A stretch of DNA of 64,000 bases from Comamonas sp. BIGb0152 (GTDB lineage: Bacteria > Pseudomonadota > Gammaproteobacteria > Burkholderiales > Burkholderiaceae_C). The position numbers were made by a program, and so were the translations under genes. Each line of letters starts with the position of its first letter. Positions within the stretch are counted from its first letter, which is position 1. This document shows positions 46,851 through 55,701 of this stretch, one piece after another. The notes under the pieces are model-generated. The model saw only the letters and a program-made list of their open reading frames with translations, ran no database searches and was not told the DNA's origin. The stretch is taken from the NCBI RefSeq assembly GCF_024809975.1, contig NZ_JANUDY010000007.1, forward strand, positions 62,001 through 126,000. The letters are read 5' to 3'.

Positions 46851-46875
46851 AAAGCCATTCGTTGTCCAGCCTGCA

Positions 46876-48852
46876 TTATCCCAAAGCGGGCGAACGGCTG
46901 CCAGGGCTGGCTTCTTGGCTCAGCAGATCGCCCACGCGCTCGCGCAGTTGCTCTGCTGTGCATTCCGCCCCCGGTGTCGCCGCGCCGATGCGCAAAGTCA
47001 CGCGGTTGAAAAAGCCTCGGCGGAACGGGCGGGTCATCGCGCCTTGGGGCTCGATGCGGCTGAAGAACGAGCCCCAGAGGTTGGTCAGCGCCATAGGCAC
47101 CACAGGCACCTCCAGCCCATCGGCACGGGCCTGCTCCAGGATCTTCATCACACCGCCTTTGAACACCTGCAACTCGCCATCGCGGGTGATGCCGCCTTCA
47201 GGGAAGATGGCCAGCAGATCCCCGTCACGCAGCACCTGCGCCGCCCGCGCAAAGGCGGCCTCATAGACGGCAGGGTCTTCGCTGCGCGGCGCCACCGGAA
47301 TGGCCTTGCACAGGCGGAACAACCAGCCCAGCAAAGGCGTGCGGAAGATGCGGTAGTCCATCACAAAATAAATCGGGCGCGGGCTGGCCGCCATCATCAG
47401 GATCGGGTCGACAAAGCTCACATGGTTGCAGGTCAGCAGCGCGGGTCCGCTGGTGGGAATGTGCTGCGCCCCTTGCACCCGAAAGCGGTAGACCACGTGG
47501 GTGACCAGCCAGGCAATGCAGCGCAGCAGGTATTCGGGCACCAGCAAAAAGATGTAGGTGGCGACGATGGCGTTGGCAATGCCGGTGAACAAAAAGATCT
47601 GCGGCACGGTAAAACCCGCCCCCAGCAAGGCGCCAGCGATCACCGAGCTGGCGATCATGAACAACGCGTTCAGGATATTGTTGGCCGCGATGATGCGCGC
47701 GCGGTGCGTGGGCTGGCTGCGCAGCTGGATCAGCGCATACATGGGCACGCTGTACAGGCCCGCAAACAGCGACAACAGCGCCAGATCGGCCATCACCCGC
47801 CAGTGCGCCGGCTGGCTGATAAAGCCCAGCGCCGTCCAGGCCTGCGCCGGCTGCGCCAGGCCGCGTGAGGCAAAGTACAGGTCAATCGCAAACACGCTCA
47901 TGCCAATGGTGCCAATGGGCACCAGGCCGATTTCTACCTGGCGGCGCGAGAGCACCTCGCACAGCAGCGAACCCAGACCGATGCCAATGGAGAACACCAC
48001 CAGCAAGAGCGAGGCCACATGCTCATTGCCATGCAGCACCTCTTTGGCAAAGCTGGGGAACTGGCTCAAAAACACCGCCCCAAAGAACCACATCCAGCTG
48101 ATGCCCAGCAGCGAGCGGAACACCACCACATTGCCATGGGCGAGCTTCAGGTTGCGCCAGGTCTCGGTCACCGGGTTCCAGTTGATCTTGAGGCCCGGAT
48201 CGGTGGCCGGCACCACCGGCACGCCCTGGGCCGTCAACCGCCCCACCACCGCCAGGCCCAGGCAGGCCACGCCGACCGAGGCATGGCCTATATCCGGCAA
48301 TGCCACCAAAAGGCCCCCCACCACATTGCCCAGCAAGATGGCGACAAAGGTGCCCATCTCCACCATGCCATTGCCACCGGTCAGCTCATCGTCGCGCAGC
48401 ACCTGGGGCAGGTAGGCAAATTTGACGGGGCCGAACAAGGTGGAATGCAGGCCCATCAGGAAGACACAGCCCAGCAAGATGACCGGGCTCTCCACCCAGA
48501 AGCCCACACCGGCGATCAGCATCACGCCAATCTCCAGGTCCTTGACGAAGCGGATCATGCGGTGCTTTTCGTACTTGTCGGTCAGTTGCCCCGAGGTCGC
48601 CGAAAACAGCAAAAACGGCAGGATAAACAGCGCACCAATCACCAGCCCCGCCATCGCAGGCGGCATCCAGGCCACCTGCAGCTGGTAGGTCACCATGACC
48701 GTGAAGGCGAACTTGAACAGGTTGTCGTTGGCGGCCCCGGCAAACTGGGTCCAGAAAAAGGGCGCAAAGCGGCGCTGGCCCAGCAGGGCGAACTGGTTGG
48801 GGTGGTCTGGCGCCTCGGAGGCGGGCACAGACGGGGCATGTGGACGGTTCAT
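46876..48852 (-). CDS. LplT-like lysophospholipid MFS transporter fused to PlsC-type acyltransferase
   Basis: A 658-residue fusion. Residues 1-430 form a 12-helix MFS unit of LplT type (FFWTQFAGAANDNLFKFAF; LTDKYEKHRMIRFVKD). Residues 450-658 form an acyltransferase with NHVSFVD (about 474-480) and FPEGG (about 538). In E. coli, LplT flips lysophospholipids inward and Aas re-acylates them using an acyltransferase plus an acyl-ACP ligase. Here the ligase domain is absent, so acyl-ACP or acyl-CoA must come from elsewhere. It suggests inner-membrane lysolipid recycling. The ATG at 48852 precedes the conserved region; the frame is open to 49170 only as a shadow. Confidence 0.9.
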   Translation of the reverse strand: MNRPHAPSVPASEAPDHPNQFALLGQRRFAPFFWTQFAGAANDNLFKFAFTVMVTYQLQVAWMPPAMAGLVIGALFILPFLLFSATSGQLTDKYEKHRMIRFVKDLEIGVMLIAGVGFWVESPVILLGCVFLMGLHSTLFGPVKFAYLPQVLRDDELTGGNGMVEMGTFVAILLGNVVGGLLVALPDIGHASVGVACLGLAVVGRLTAQGVPVVPATDPGLKINWNPVTETWRNLKLAHGNVVVFRSLLGISWMWFFGAVFLSQFPSFAKEVLHGNEHVASLLLVVFSIGIGLGSLLCEVLSRRQVEIGLVPIGTIGMSVFAIDLYFASRGLAQPAQAWTALGFISQPAHWRVMADLALLSLFAGLYSVPMYALIQLRSQPTHRARIIAANNILNALFMIASSVIAGALLGAGFTVPQIFLFTGIANAIVATYIFLLVPEYLLRCIAWLVTHVVYRFRVQGAQHIPTSGPALLTCNHVSFVDPILMMAASPRPIYFVMDYRIFRTPLLGWLFRLCKAIPVAPRSEDPAVYEAAFARAAQVLRDGDLLAIFPEGGITRDGELQVFKGGVMKILEQARADGLEVPVVPMALTNLWGSFFSRIEPQGAMTRPFRRGFFNRVTLRIGAATPGAECTAEQLRERVGDLLSQEASPGSRSPALG

Positions 48853-48907
48853 GGAACAAGCATCTCCTGGCGGATCAAGGGCGGTTGGGGTGGTCGGTGC
48901 AGGGCAT

Positions 48908-49762
48908 TCAGCGCAAACGCCCTGCGCCCAACTCGCCGCCCCCGATTGTGCCTGCGCACGCGCTATTTGGGCACGCCAGTTGGCGCGCTTGCAGCACCGT
49001 TCGCAACAGGGGCACCAGCGCCAGCGCAGCGGCCAGGTGCTTGAGCGCATGGCCGGCCACCAGATGCCCGCTACCCGCCCAGATGGCGGTATCGCCCAGC
49101 TCGAACAGCTTGGCCAGCGCATACCAGGCCACAACGGCCGCCAGGGGCCAGCGAATGTGGGGCGCTGCAAGTGGGCTGCGTTGTTGCCACACCGCCAGAA
49201 CTACGAGTAACACCATGCCCGCGCCTTGCAGTACCGCCCAGGCCAGCAGCTGCCCCGTCTGCAACCAGACCCACAGGGCCAGCGGCCCGCCCAGCAGCAC
49301 GCACAGCGCCGTCAGCCTGGCAGCGCGGGCATGGAGCAGTGACTGCAGCGCCAGGCCCAGCACACCGGCAAACACCGGCACCATGCCCATGCGGTCCCAA
49401 AACACACGCAGATCGCCGGGCAGCAGGTGGTAATAAGAGGAGCCGGCAGAAGTGACTACCAGGCCGCCAAAGACCAGCAGCAGCCAGGGTGTCGCCCCTT
49501 GGTTTCGCAGGGTGTCAGAGGGTGTTTTGAACGTCGCCAGCAGACCCCAGACGCCGACCATGAGAAACGGCAGATTGCTCAGCACATCAGCCGCATTGAC
49601 CAGGCCCAGCAGCGGGCGCTGGTCGGCAAAGTCGTGGTAGTGGGTGGCCTGCGGCACATAGGGCCCCAGGCAGGCAAGGGCCAGCATGGCGGCGTAGAAG
49701 AGGTAGAGCGCCCATTCAGCGATGCGGCTGTGGCGGGTGGTTGGCATAGAGGTATCAGTCAT
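48908..49762 (-). CDS. alkaline-ceramidase-like membrane protein (CREST superfamily)
   Basis: The 284-residue protein has about seven hydrophobic segments. The CREST-type metal-site residues are visible in order: Ser and His in SAGSSYYHLLPGD, Asp in VFWDRMGM, and two His in AGHALKHLAA near the end. ELGD precedes them. This arrangement is shared by alkaline ceramidases and PAQR/Per1 hydrolases, so amide-lipid hydrolysis is plausible. The substrate in a bacterium probably lacking sphingolipids is open. It lies 55 bases before the LplT-PlsC gene, same strand. Start at 49762 or 49747. Confidence 0.78.
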   Translation of the reverse strand: MTDTSMPTTRHSRIAEWALYLFYAAMLALACLGPYVPQATHYHDFADQRPLLGLVNAADVLSNLPFLMVGVWGLLATFKTPSDTLRNQGATPWLLLVFGGLVVTSAGSSYYHLLPGDLRVFWDRMGMVPVFAGVLGLALQSLLHARAARLTALCVLLGGPLALWVWLQTGQLLAWAVLQGAGMVLLVVLAVWQQRSPLAAPHIRWPLAAVVAWYALAKLFELGDTAIWAGSGHLVAGHALKHLAAALALVPLLRTVLQARQLACPNSACAGTIGGGELGAGRLR

Positions 49763-49853
49763 GGCCGGGACTGTGCCGGGGGCGGACCCCTGCGTCTCGG
49801 AATCCTGGCGTGATCCCCTATGATGGCACCCAAAGTATGACTGGACGATACCC

Positions 49854-50606
49854 ATGAGCACCACCGCCGATCTGGTACTGGCCTTGAAAAAAGAGCTGAA
49901 AGCCGCACAGATGACCTATGCCGATCTGGCCGAGGCGCTGGGCATGGCGGAATCCAGCGTCAAGCGCATGCTGGCCAAGGGGGATATGCCGCTGTCGCGC
50001 ATCGATGCCATCTGCCATGTGCTGCGCCTCGATTTTGCCGACCTGGCACGCCGCGTAGCCGATAACCAGCCGCTGATCAAGGAGCTGACCCAGCAGCAGG
50101 AGCAGGCGGTGGTGGCAGACAAAAAACTGCTGCTGATGGCCATCTGCGTGCTGAGCCAATGGACCTTGGAGCAGGTCCTGGCCACCTACCGTTTGAACGA
50201 AGCCGAGGGCATCAAATACCTGGCGCAGTTGGACCGGATTGGCATCATCGAGCTGCGGCCGATGAACCGCTACCGGCTCAAGCTGGCCAAGACCTTCCGC
50301 TGGCGCCCCCATGGCCCGGTGATGGAGTACTTCCGCGAAAATGCCGTGCACGACTACTTCTCAGGCACTTTCGACAAATCCGGTGAGGGCTTGATGCTGG
50401 TGCATGGCGCCATCAGCCGCACCTTGGCACCGGCCTTTTTGGAACGCCTGCAGCGCGTGGCCCAGGACTTTGCCCAGCAGCACCTGACCGACCAGCGCCT
50501 GCCCGAGAAAGAGCGCGAGGGCTATACGCTGCTGCTGGCCATGCGCAGCTGGGAGCTGTCGGTGTTTACCGAAATGCGGCGCCCGCAGAACAGCGGCAAC
50601 CGCTGA
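49854..50606 (+). CDS. XRE-type helix-turn-helix regulator
   Basis: A 250-residue protein. Residues 8-65 are an HTH_3/XRE domain (MTYADLAEALGMAESSVKRMLAKGDMPLSRIDAIC pattern, helices 2-3 at 21-42). The remaining 185 residues look like a second winged-helix segment (LSQWTLEQVLATY, KYLAQLDRIGIIELRP) and a helical region with no recognised ligand fold. It is divergent from the ceramidase-like gene, 91 bases apart, which is the best target candidate. Next to it on the other side is the FIST gene, convergent. Confidence 0.85.
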   Translation: MSTTADLVLALKKELKAAQMTYADLAEALGMAESSVKRMLAKGDMPLSRIDAICHVLRLDFADLARRVADNQPLIKELTQQQEQAVVADKKLLLMAICVLSQWTLEQVLATYRLNEAEGIKYLAQLDRIGIIELRPMNRYRLKLAKTFRWRPHGPVMEYFRENAVHDYFSGTFDKSGEGLMLVHGAISRTLAPAFLERLQRVAQDFAQQHLTDQRLPEKEREGYTLLLAMRSWELSVFTEMRRPQNSGNR

Positions 50607-50621
50607 AGCGGGCTGCGACCA

Positions 50622-51878
50622 TCAGACCGGCTGGGTAAACAGCATCAGCGCGCCAGCATAGCGGTGCAGCTGCTGGCCGGCAATCTCTGCCTGGCTGAAA
50701 AAACCCACCAGCGGGATATCGCCCAGCACATGGTGGATCAGTTCCAGCTCGGCCCCGGGGGCGCCAAAATACGAGCCTCCCCGCGCCGCACAACTGATGT
50801 AGACCGCAGCGGCAATGCCCCGGCCTGCGGCCGCATCGGCCAGCAAGCCCTGGCCTGCCAGCGGCTCTCCGGTTTCCGCCTCCACCGGGGAGAGCGACTC
50901 TCGCAGCTCCGCACACATGCGCAGCAAATCTGCCCGTGCAGCGGAGAGGTTGCGCTGGCAAAAACACAGCTGCTGCTGGGGCTGGGCCTGCTCGGCCAGC
51001 ACAATGCCACGGCTGGCGATGTCCACGCCCACCAGCGGCACGACCCGCGCCTCTGGCCCCAGTTGGCCTGCATGCAAGGCCGACTCGGGCGCATGTGGCT
51101 CCAGCGCCGCATGGATGTGGCGCATCGCCCGCGTCGCCCGTTCCGGGTCCGCATCCAGACGCACCAGCATCAACTCTTCGAGCACGTCCAAGGCAGGCCG
51201 GCCATCGAGCGCCAGCACCACATGGCCTTGCATCGCGGTGATGCACATGCGCGCACCCATGACCTGGCAACCCTGGGTCAGCGCCTGCACCACGCCCGCC
51301 TCGGGCGAAAAAGCTACGCCGGAGAGACCGCCACGCAGAACCCCGCTGTGGCTAGGACCCAGATCCTTGCTCCAGGCCAGCTGCAGCGGTGCGACGGCTT
51401 CGGAGCTGAGCCCCCCCAGCACGCTGCCGGCGCGGGTGCGCTCGGCCAGCTCTTGGAGCAGCTCGCCCAGGTCGGGCAAGCCGGCATCGGCATGCACCAG
51501 GGCACGCTCCCAGGGCGACGCACGCCCGACCGGTAGAGGCGCTATGCCCGAAAACAGCCGGTAGGAATGGGCAGGCAACTCCAGCAGCATGACCGACAGC
51601 GCAGGCTCGTTGAGGTACTCGGCATGCGAGGCCATCACGCCAACGCCCACCGAACCACTCCAGTCGCTGATGTGCGGAAACTCGTCTTGCAAGGCCTCCA
51701 GCAGCTGCGGCGCATGGCGCGCAAACGGGTCGCTGAAATACACCAGCCCCAAGCTGGGCGCCGTGGCGTAAGCCGTTTGGGCCATGTGCCCACGCAGCTG
51801 CGCAACCACCAGCGCCACGGCCATGCGCCAGTCAGGATGGGTCACATGGCCATAGGGAAAAAGCTTCATGGCTGCCAT
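50622..51878 (-). CDS. FIST N/C-domain sensory protein
   Basis: The product has 418 residues and no membrane segment. The N-terminal half (GLVYFSDPFARHAPQLLEALQ, then GSVGVGVMA) is a FIST_N domain. The C-terminal half (AVYISCAARGGSYFGAPGAELELI, then GFFSQAEIAG) is FIST_C. FIST domains are predicted to sense small ligands, perhaps amino acids, usually inside signalling proteins. Here the pair stands alone, with no kinase, cyclase or receptor module attached. Starts at 51878 and 51869 are both possible; neither has a strong ribosome site. It converges on the XRE regulator with a 15-base gap. Confidence 0.88.
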   Translation of the reverse strand: MAAMKLFPYGHVTHPDWRMAVALVVAQLRGHMAQTAYATAPSLGLVYFSDPFARHAPQLLEALQDEFPHISDWSGSVGVGVMASHAEYLNEPALSVMLLELPAHSYRLFSGIAPLPVGRASPWERALVHADAGLPDLGELLQELAERTRAGSVLGGLSSEAVAPLQLAWSKDLGPSHSGVLRGGLSGVAFSPEAGVVQALTQGCQVMGARMCITAMQGHVVLALDGRPALDVLEELMLVRLDADPERATRAMRHIHAALEPHAPESALHAGQLGPEARVVPLVGVDIASRGIVLAEQAQPQQQLCFCQRNLSAARADLLRMCAELRESLSPVEAETGEPLAGQGLLADAAAGRGIAAAVYISCAARGGSYFGAPGAELELIHHVLGDIPLVGFFSQAEIAGQQLHRYAGALMLFTQPV

Positions 51879-51979
51879 TCTAAAAGCCTGCTTCGCTGCA
51901 GATTCTCGCCCGGCAGGCCCAGGCCTGGCCACGGTGGTGCCGCAGCCCAGTCATCGCCTCGTGCCTGCCAAACTTGGCC

Positions 51980-52924
51980 TTAACGCGGACGGGAGGCGTT
52001 GGGCTTGGGAGGGGTGGCTTTGCGGGGGACGGCCTTCCGGGGGGCGGCCTTCCGTGGAGCTGCCTTGTTGGGGGCGGCTCTTCCAGCCACAGGCTTTGCC
52101 GCAGCCGCTTTGTGGGCCGCCGCACTGGGCGCTTTTCCACCGCGTCCAACACCCGCTTTCGCCGCCGATGGCCTGGCAGCTTTCGCCGAGCCCTGGCCGG
52201 CCATGCCGGCCGCTTGTGCGGCGGCCTTGCCCGCCTCGGCCATGCCCTCCGCCGTAGTGCGCACCGCCTCTGCGGCCGAGGCCGCCGCCTGCTGCGTGCT
52301 GGCCGCATGGGCCATGGCCTGATCGGTGACATCCTGCACGGCCTGCTGGGCGATATGCTGGAACTGCTGCGTCAGCGCGCCCCACCATTGCATGGGGTCC
52401 GTGACGGGTGATGCAGCGGCGCTGGCCTGCTCGGCCTGCTCAGCCTTTTTTTCGGTCGGCTCGGACGGCTGCGCAGCTGGTGCCGCCGTCGCTGGTGCCG
52501 GGCTGGCTGCGGCCTGGGGTGCTGCCCAGGCGCCTGCACCGGGAGCGGCCGGCGTGCTGGCTGCGCCCGCCTCTTGCACCTGCGCAGCCGTCGTCTGGGC
52601 AAATTGCTGCCAGCTTTGAACCATGGTGCTGGCCCAGTTCTCCACCGGCACATTCATGGTCTGCAGCGCCGACAAGGTCATTTTCTGCACTTCCATCGCC
52701 TGGATGGTGGCCGACAAGGCCCGCTGGTTCTGCTCCAGCCAGAACAAGACGGTCTTAAGCTCGTTGATGCGCTTTTCCAGATCCTCCACGTTCATCGTGG
52801 GGGCCACCCACTCTTGCCACTGCCCCAGGGCAGAGGCCGGTTTGGAGGTGCCGCCCGCAGCGAGCTTTTGCAAAAAGTCGAAGCCGGGGGCAAAGGGGTT
52901 GAAAGACTGGGCGGAGTCCTGCAT
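51980..52924 (-). CDS. phaM: PhaM-like polyhydroxybutyrate granule protein
   Basis: The 314-residue product shows the PhaM N-terminal block (NPFAPGFDFLQKLA, then WVAPTMNVEDLEKRINELKT and FWLEQNQRALSATIQAMEVQKMTL in pieces). A long Ala/Pro/Gln linker follows, then a C-terminal tail of about 45 residues rich in Lys/Arg-Ala-Pro repeats (AAPRKA units). In Ralstonia PhaM activates PHB synthase and its basic tail binds DNA, tethering granules to the nucleoid so that they segregate. The same role is likely here. No phaC/phaB is nearby. ATG 52924 is chosen as the conserved start. Confidence 0.88.
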   Translation of the reverse strand: MQDSAQSFNPFAPGFDFLQKLAAGGTSKPASALGQWQEWVAPTMNVEDLEKRINELKTVLFWLEQNQRALSATIQAMEVQKMTLSALQTMNVPVENWASTMVQSWQQFAQTTAAQVQEAGAASTPAAPGAGAWAAPQAAASPAPATAAPAAQPSEPTEKKAEQAEQASAAASPVTDPMQWWGALTQQFQHIAQQAVQDVTDQAMAHAASTQQAAASAAEAVRTTAEGMAEAGKAAAQAAGMAGQGSAKAARPSAAKAGVGRGGKAPSAAAHKAAAAKPVAGRAAPNKAAPRKAAPRKAVPRKATPPKPNASRPR

Positions 52925-53078
52925 GGTGATGTCTCCAGGGGTTGGGCCGATCGCCGCGTATGGCATGCCAGCGTGTATGCTGCACAGCTTAGCGGATTGT
53001 GCAGCCTGTGCCTATGCGATAAATCGGAGGGGCAGCGCACTTCCACCTGTACCACCATGCCCCTTTGAGCCTGCCCAC

Positions 53079-53492
53079 ATGCAAAGCCTTTTCCATCTCG
53101 CCTTCCATGTCCACGACCTGGATGCCGCACGCCACTTCTACCGCGACACGCTCGGCTGCGCCGAAGGCCGCAGTACCGACAGCTGGGTGGATTTTGATTT
53201 CTTTGGCCACCAGATATCCTGCCACCTGGGCAAGCCCTTCGAGACCAGCAATACCGGCTTGGTGGGCAACCACAAGGTGCCGATGCCGCATTTTGGCCTG
53301 GTGCTGAAACTGGAAGACTGGAAACAGCTTGCCGAACGACTGCGCGCCGCCGACACCCGCTTTGTGCTCGAACCCCAGGTGCGCTTCGAAGGCGAGCCTG
53401 GCGAGCAATGGACCATGTTCTTCTACGACCCCAGCGGCAACCCGATCGAGGTCAAAGGCTTTCGCTCGCTGGAGCAGCTGTACGCCCACTGA
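53079..53492 (+). CDS. VOC-superfamily (glyoxalase/dioxygenase-like) protein
   Basis: A single VOC unit pair of 137 residues: LFHLAFHVHDLDAARHFYRDTLGC at the start, then MPHFGLVLKLEDWKQLAERL and MFFYDPSGNPIEVKGF at the end. Metal-ligand candidates are His7/His10 region, His72 and a late Glu in IEVKGF. The function may be a lyase, dioxygenase-like or resistance protein and cannot be assigned. It starts at 53079 and ends shortly before the tRNA terminator. Confidence 0.88.
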   Translation: MQSLFHLAFHVHDLDAARHFYRDTLGCAEGRSTDSWVDFDFFGHQISCHLGKPFETSNTGLVGNHKVPMPHFGLVLKLEDWKQLAERLRAADTRFVLEPQVRFEGEPGEQWTMFFYDPSGNPIEVKGFRSLEQLYAH

Positions 53493-53521
53493 GCAGTGGA
53501 CACCTGCCCCGAGCGGGCATG

Positions 53522-53551
53522 AAAAAAGCCAGCTCGAAAGCTGGCTTTTTT
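53522..53551 (-). terminator. terminator of the downstream tRNA-Met copy, also usable by the VOC gene
   Basis: AAAAAAGCCAGCT/AGCTGGCTTTTTT with a TTCG tetraloop on the minus strand. It starts 6 bases past the tRNA 3' end and is also 30 bases after the VOC stop on the other strand; both flanks are A/T tracts. Confidence 0.92.
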
Positions 53552-53557
53552 GTGTTC

Positions 53558-53634
<77 letters not shown>

Positions 53635-53639
53635 CCGCA

Positions 53640-53645
53640 ATTATA
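53640..53645 (-). promoter_or_regulatory. TATAAT -10 box of tRNA-Met copy 1
   Basis: A perfect TATAAT on the minus strand 5 bases before the tRNA 5' end, in the context CGCTATAATTGCG. No consensus -35 is seen. A GC-rich discriminator follows, as usual for stable RNA promoters. Confidence 0.75.
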
Positions 53646-53816
53646 GCGCGACTTTGACGGTGCTTTTTGGCCGGATGCGCTTTTACTGTATATTTTTCTC
53701 GCTTCGACTTTTATAGCAGCCTTGCCGCCATCGAAACTGCAGCCACGCCTGCTGGCATTTCCGCGCTTGCCGGCTCTGCCCGCCCTTGCACCATCGCCTT
53801 GGTGCGAGCGCAGCAA

Positions 53817-53846
53817 CAAAAAAGCCAGCTCGAAAGCTGGCTTTTG
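53817..53846 (-). terminator. terminator of tRNA-Met copy 2
   Basis: The same AGCCAGCT/AGCTGGCT stem with TTCG loop as after copy 1, followed on the minus strand by a run of T. It starts about 7 bases after the tRNA 3' end. Confidence 0.92.
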
Positions 53847-53852
53847 GTGTAC

Positions 53853-53929
<77 letters not shown>

Positions 53930-53934
53930 CTTGC

Positions 53935-53940
53935 ATTATA
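53935..53940 (-). promoter_or_regulatory. TATAAT -10 box of tRNA-Met copy 2
   Basis: A perfect TATAAT on the minus strand, 5 bases before the tRNA, in the context CGCTATAATGC shared with copy 1. Confidence 0.75.
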
Positions 53941-54047
53941 GCGCGGGTTTTCCTCAATATGAAGCGCTTTGTCATCATTTGGAAAACTATTTATGCAATC
54001 TGCCAAGCAGCAGTGCCGCCAGAGCGATGGCAAGGCCGCGCCACCAT

Positions 54048-54076
54048 AGAAAAAGCCCACCGAAGTGGGCTTTTCT
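54048..54076 (-). terminator. terminator of the alpha ribosomal operon
   Basis: On the minus strand GCCCAC-TTCG-GTGGGC is followed by TTTTTCT, 20 bases after the rplQ stop. It closes the ribosomal protein block. Confidence 0.93.
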
Positions 54077-54094
54077 GGCATGAACCTGCAGTTT

Positions 54095-54481
54095 TTATTC
54101 TGCTGCGGCATCACCGGCTTCTTCAGCGCGGTCCACCAGTTCAACATAGGCCATAGGCGCGTTGTCGCCCACGCGGAAACCCATCTTCAAGATACGGGTG
54201 TAGCCGCCAGGACGGCTGGCCGAGCGAGGACCCAGCACGTTGAACAGCTTGGTCACGCTGTCGCGGCTGCGCAGACGGTCAAAAACCAGACGGCGGTTGG
54301 CGAGGGTGTCGACCTTTGCCAGGGTGATCATGGGCTCGATCACCTTGCGCAGTTCCTTGGCTTTAGGAACGGTGGTCTTGATGGCTTCGTGCTCGATGAG
54401 CGAATTCATCATGTTTTGCAGCATCGCCTTACGGTGAGACGAGGTGCGGTTCAGTTTGCGGAGGCCGTGTCCGTGACGCAT
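54095..54481 (-). CDS. rplQ: 50S ribosomal protein L17
   Basis: The 128-residue protein starts [20 protein letters not shown], the L17 signature, and is the usual last gene of the alpha operon. The ATG at 54481 is the family start; the frame is open nine codons further. A short Ala/Glu tail (EEAGDAAAE) ends the protein. Confidence 0.97.
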   Translation of the reverse strand: MRHGHGLRKLNRTSSHRKAMLQNMMNSLIEHEAIKTTVPKAKELRKVIEPMITLAKVDTLANRRLVFDRLRSRDSVTKLFNVLGPRSASRPGGYTRILKMGFRVGDNAPMAYVELVDRAEEAGDAAAE

Positions 54482-54585
54482 GGTGCTTTTCCTTTTAGAT
54501 TGATTCAATCAAACAGCCGTATCAGGTACTGTCCGACGCACTACGATTGAGCTCCCCCACCATTGGGAGAGCTCTCCATTATAAC

Positions 54586-55581
54586 TTAACGCTTTTCCAA
54601 ACCGGCTGGTGGCCAGTTTTCAAGCTTCATACCCAGGGTCAGACCACGGGAAGCCAACACTTCCTTGATCTCGTTGAGCGACTTACGACCCAGATTCGGG
54701 GTCTTGAGCAACTCATTTTCGGTGCGCTGGATCAGGTCACCGATGTAGTAGATGTTTTCGGCCTTCAAGCAGTTGGCAGAACGCACGGTCAGCTCCAGCT
54801 CGTCCACAGGACGCAGCAGGATCGGATCGAACGTGGCGTTGTTACGCGCCTGGCCACCAGGCTGGTCGAACACATCCAATGCGCCGCCTTCGAGCTGCGC
54901 AAACACGGCAAGTTGTTCCACCAAAATCTTGGCCGACGAGCGCACTGCATCTTCTGCAGCGATGGCGCCGTTGGTTTCGATCTCGAGAACCAGCTTGTCC
55001 AGATCGGTACGCTGCTCCACACGGGCGGATTCGACCGTGTAGCTGACGCGCTTGATCGGCGAGAACGATGCATCCAGCACAATGCGGCCGATCGACTTGG
55101 TCGACTCGTCACCGTAGCGGCGCACGTTACCGGGCACATAGCCACGGCCTTTTTCCACCTTGATCTGCATGTCCAGCTTGCCGCCTTGCGACAGGTTGGC
55201 GATGACATGATCAGGGTTGATGATTTCTACATCGTGAGGCGTCTGAATGTCAGCAGCCGTCACTACGCCTTCGCCATCCTTGCGCAGGCTCAGCGTCACT
55301 TCGTCACGGTTGTGGAGCTTGAACACCACGCCCTTGAGGTTCAGCAAGATGTTGACCACATCTTCCTGGACGCCGTCGATAGACGAGTACTCGTGCAGCA
55401 CACCTGCAATGGTCACTTCCGTCGCTGCATAACCCACCATCGAGGACAGCAGAACACGACGCAGCGCATTGCCCAGCGTGTGCCCGTAGCCGCGTTCAAA
55501 CGGCTCCAGCTCTACCTTGGCGCGATTGTGGCCCAGCTGTTCTACGTTAATTGTCTTGGGTTTCAGCAAATTGGTCTGCAT
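54586..55581 (-). CDS. rpoA: RNA polymerase alpha subunit
   Basis: A 331-residue alpha subunit. The assembly domain (residues 1-235) contains [19 protein letters not shown] flexible linker (about 235-250) leads to the C-terminal domain with [18 protein letters not shown], which holds the UP-element and activator contacts (Arg/Asn/Cys of the E. coli R265 region). It lies in the standard rpsD-rpoA-rplQ order. Confidence 0.98.
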   Translation of the reverse strand: MQTNLLKPKTINVEQLGHNRAKVELEPFERGYGHTLGNALRRVLLSSMVGYAATEVTIAGVLHEYSSIDGVQEDVVNILLNLKGVVFKLHNRDEVTLSLRKDGEGVVTAADIQTPHDVEIINPDHVIANLSQGGKLDMQIKVEKGRGYVPGNVRRYGDESTKSIGRIVLDASFSPIKRVSYTVESARVEQRTDLDKLVLEIETNGAIAAEDAVRSSAKILVEQLAVFAQLEGGALDVFDQPGGQARNNATFDPILLRPVDELELTVRSANCLKAENIYYIGDLIQRTENELLKTPNLGRKSLNEIKEVLASRGLTLGMKLENWPPAGLEKR

Positions 55582-55701
55582 GCAAACTTCCTCTCAATAC
55601 CCCCGGCTCGTTACACCGGTAAGGCTGGTGAAGCACCAGAACCGCGATGCCTCGCGGTTCTGGGACGGATACACTTTCGCAGTCGAAAAACGACTGTGAA
55701 A

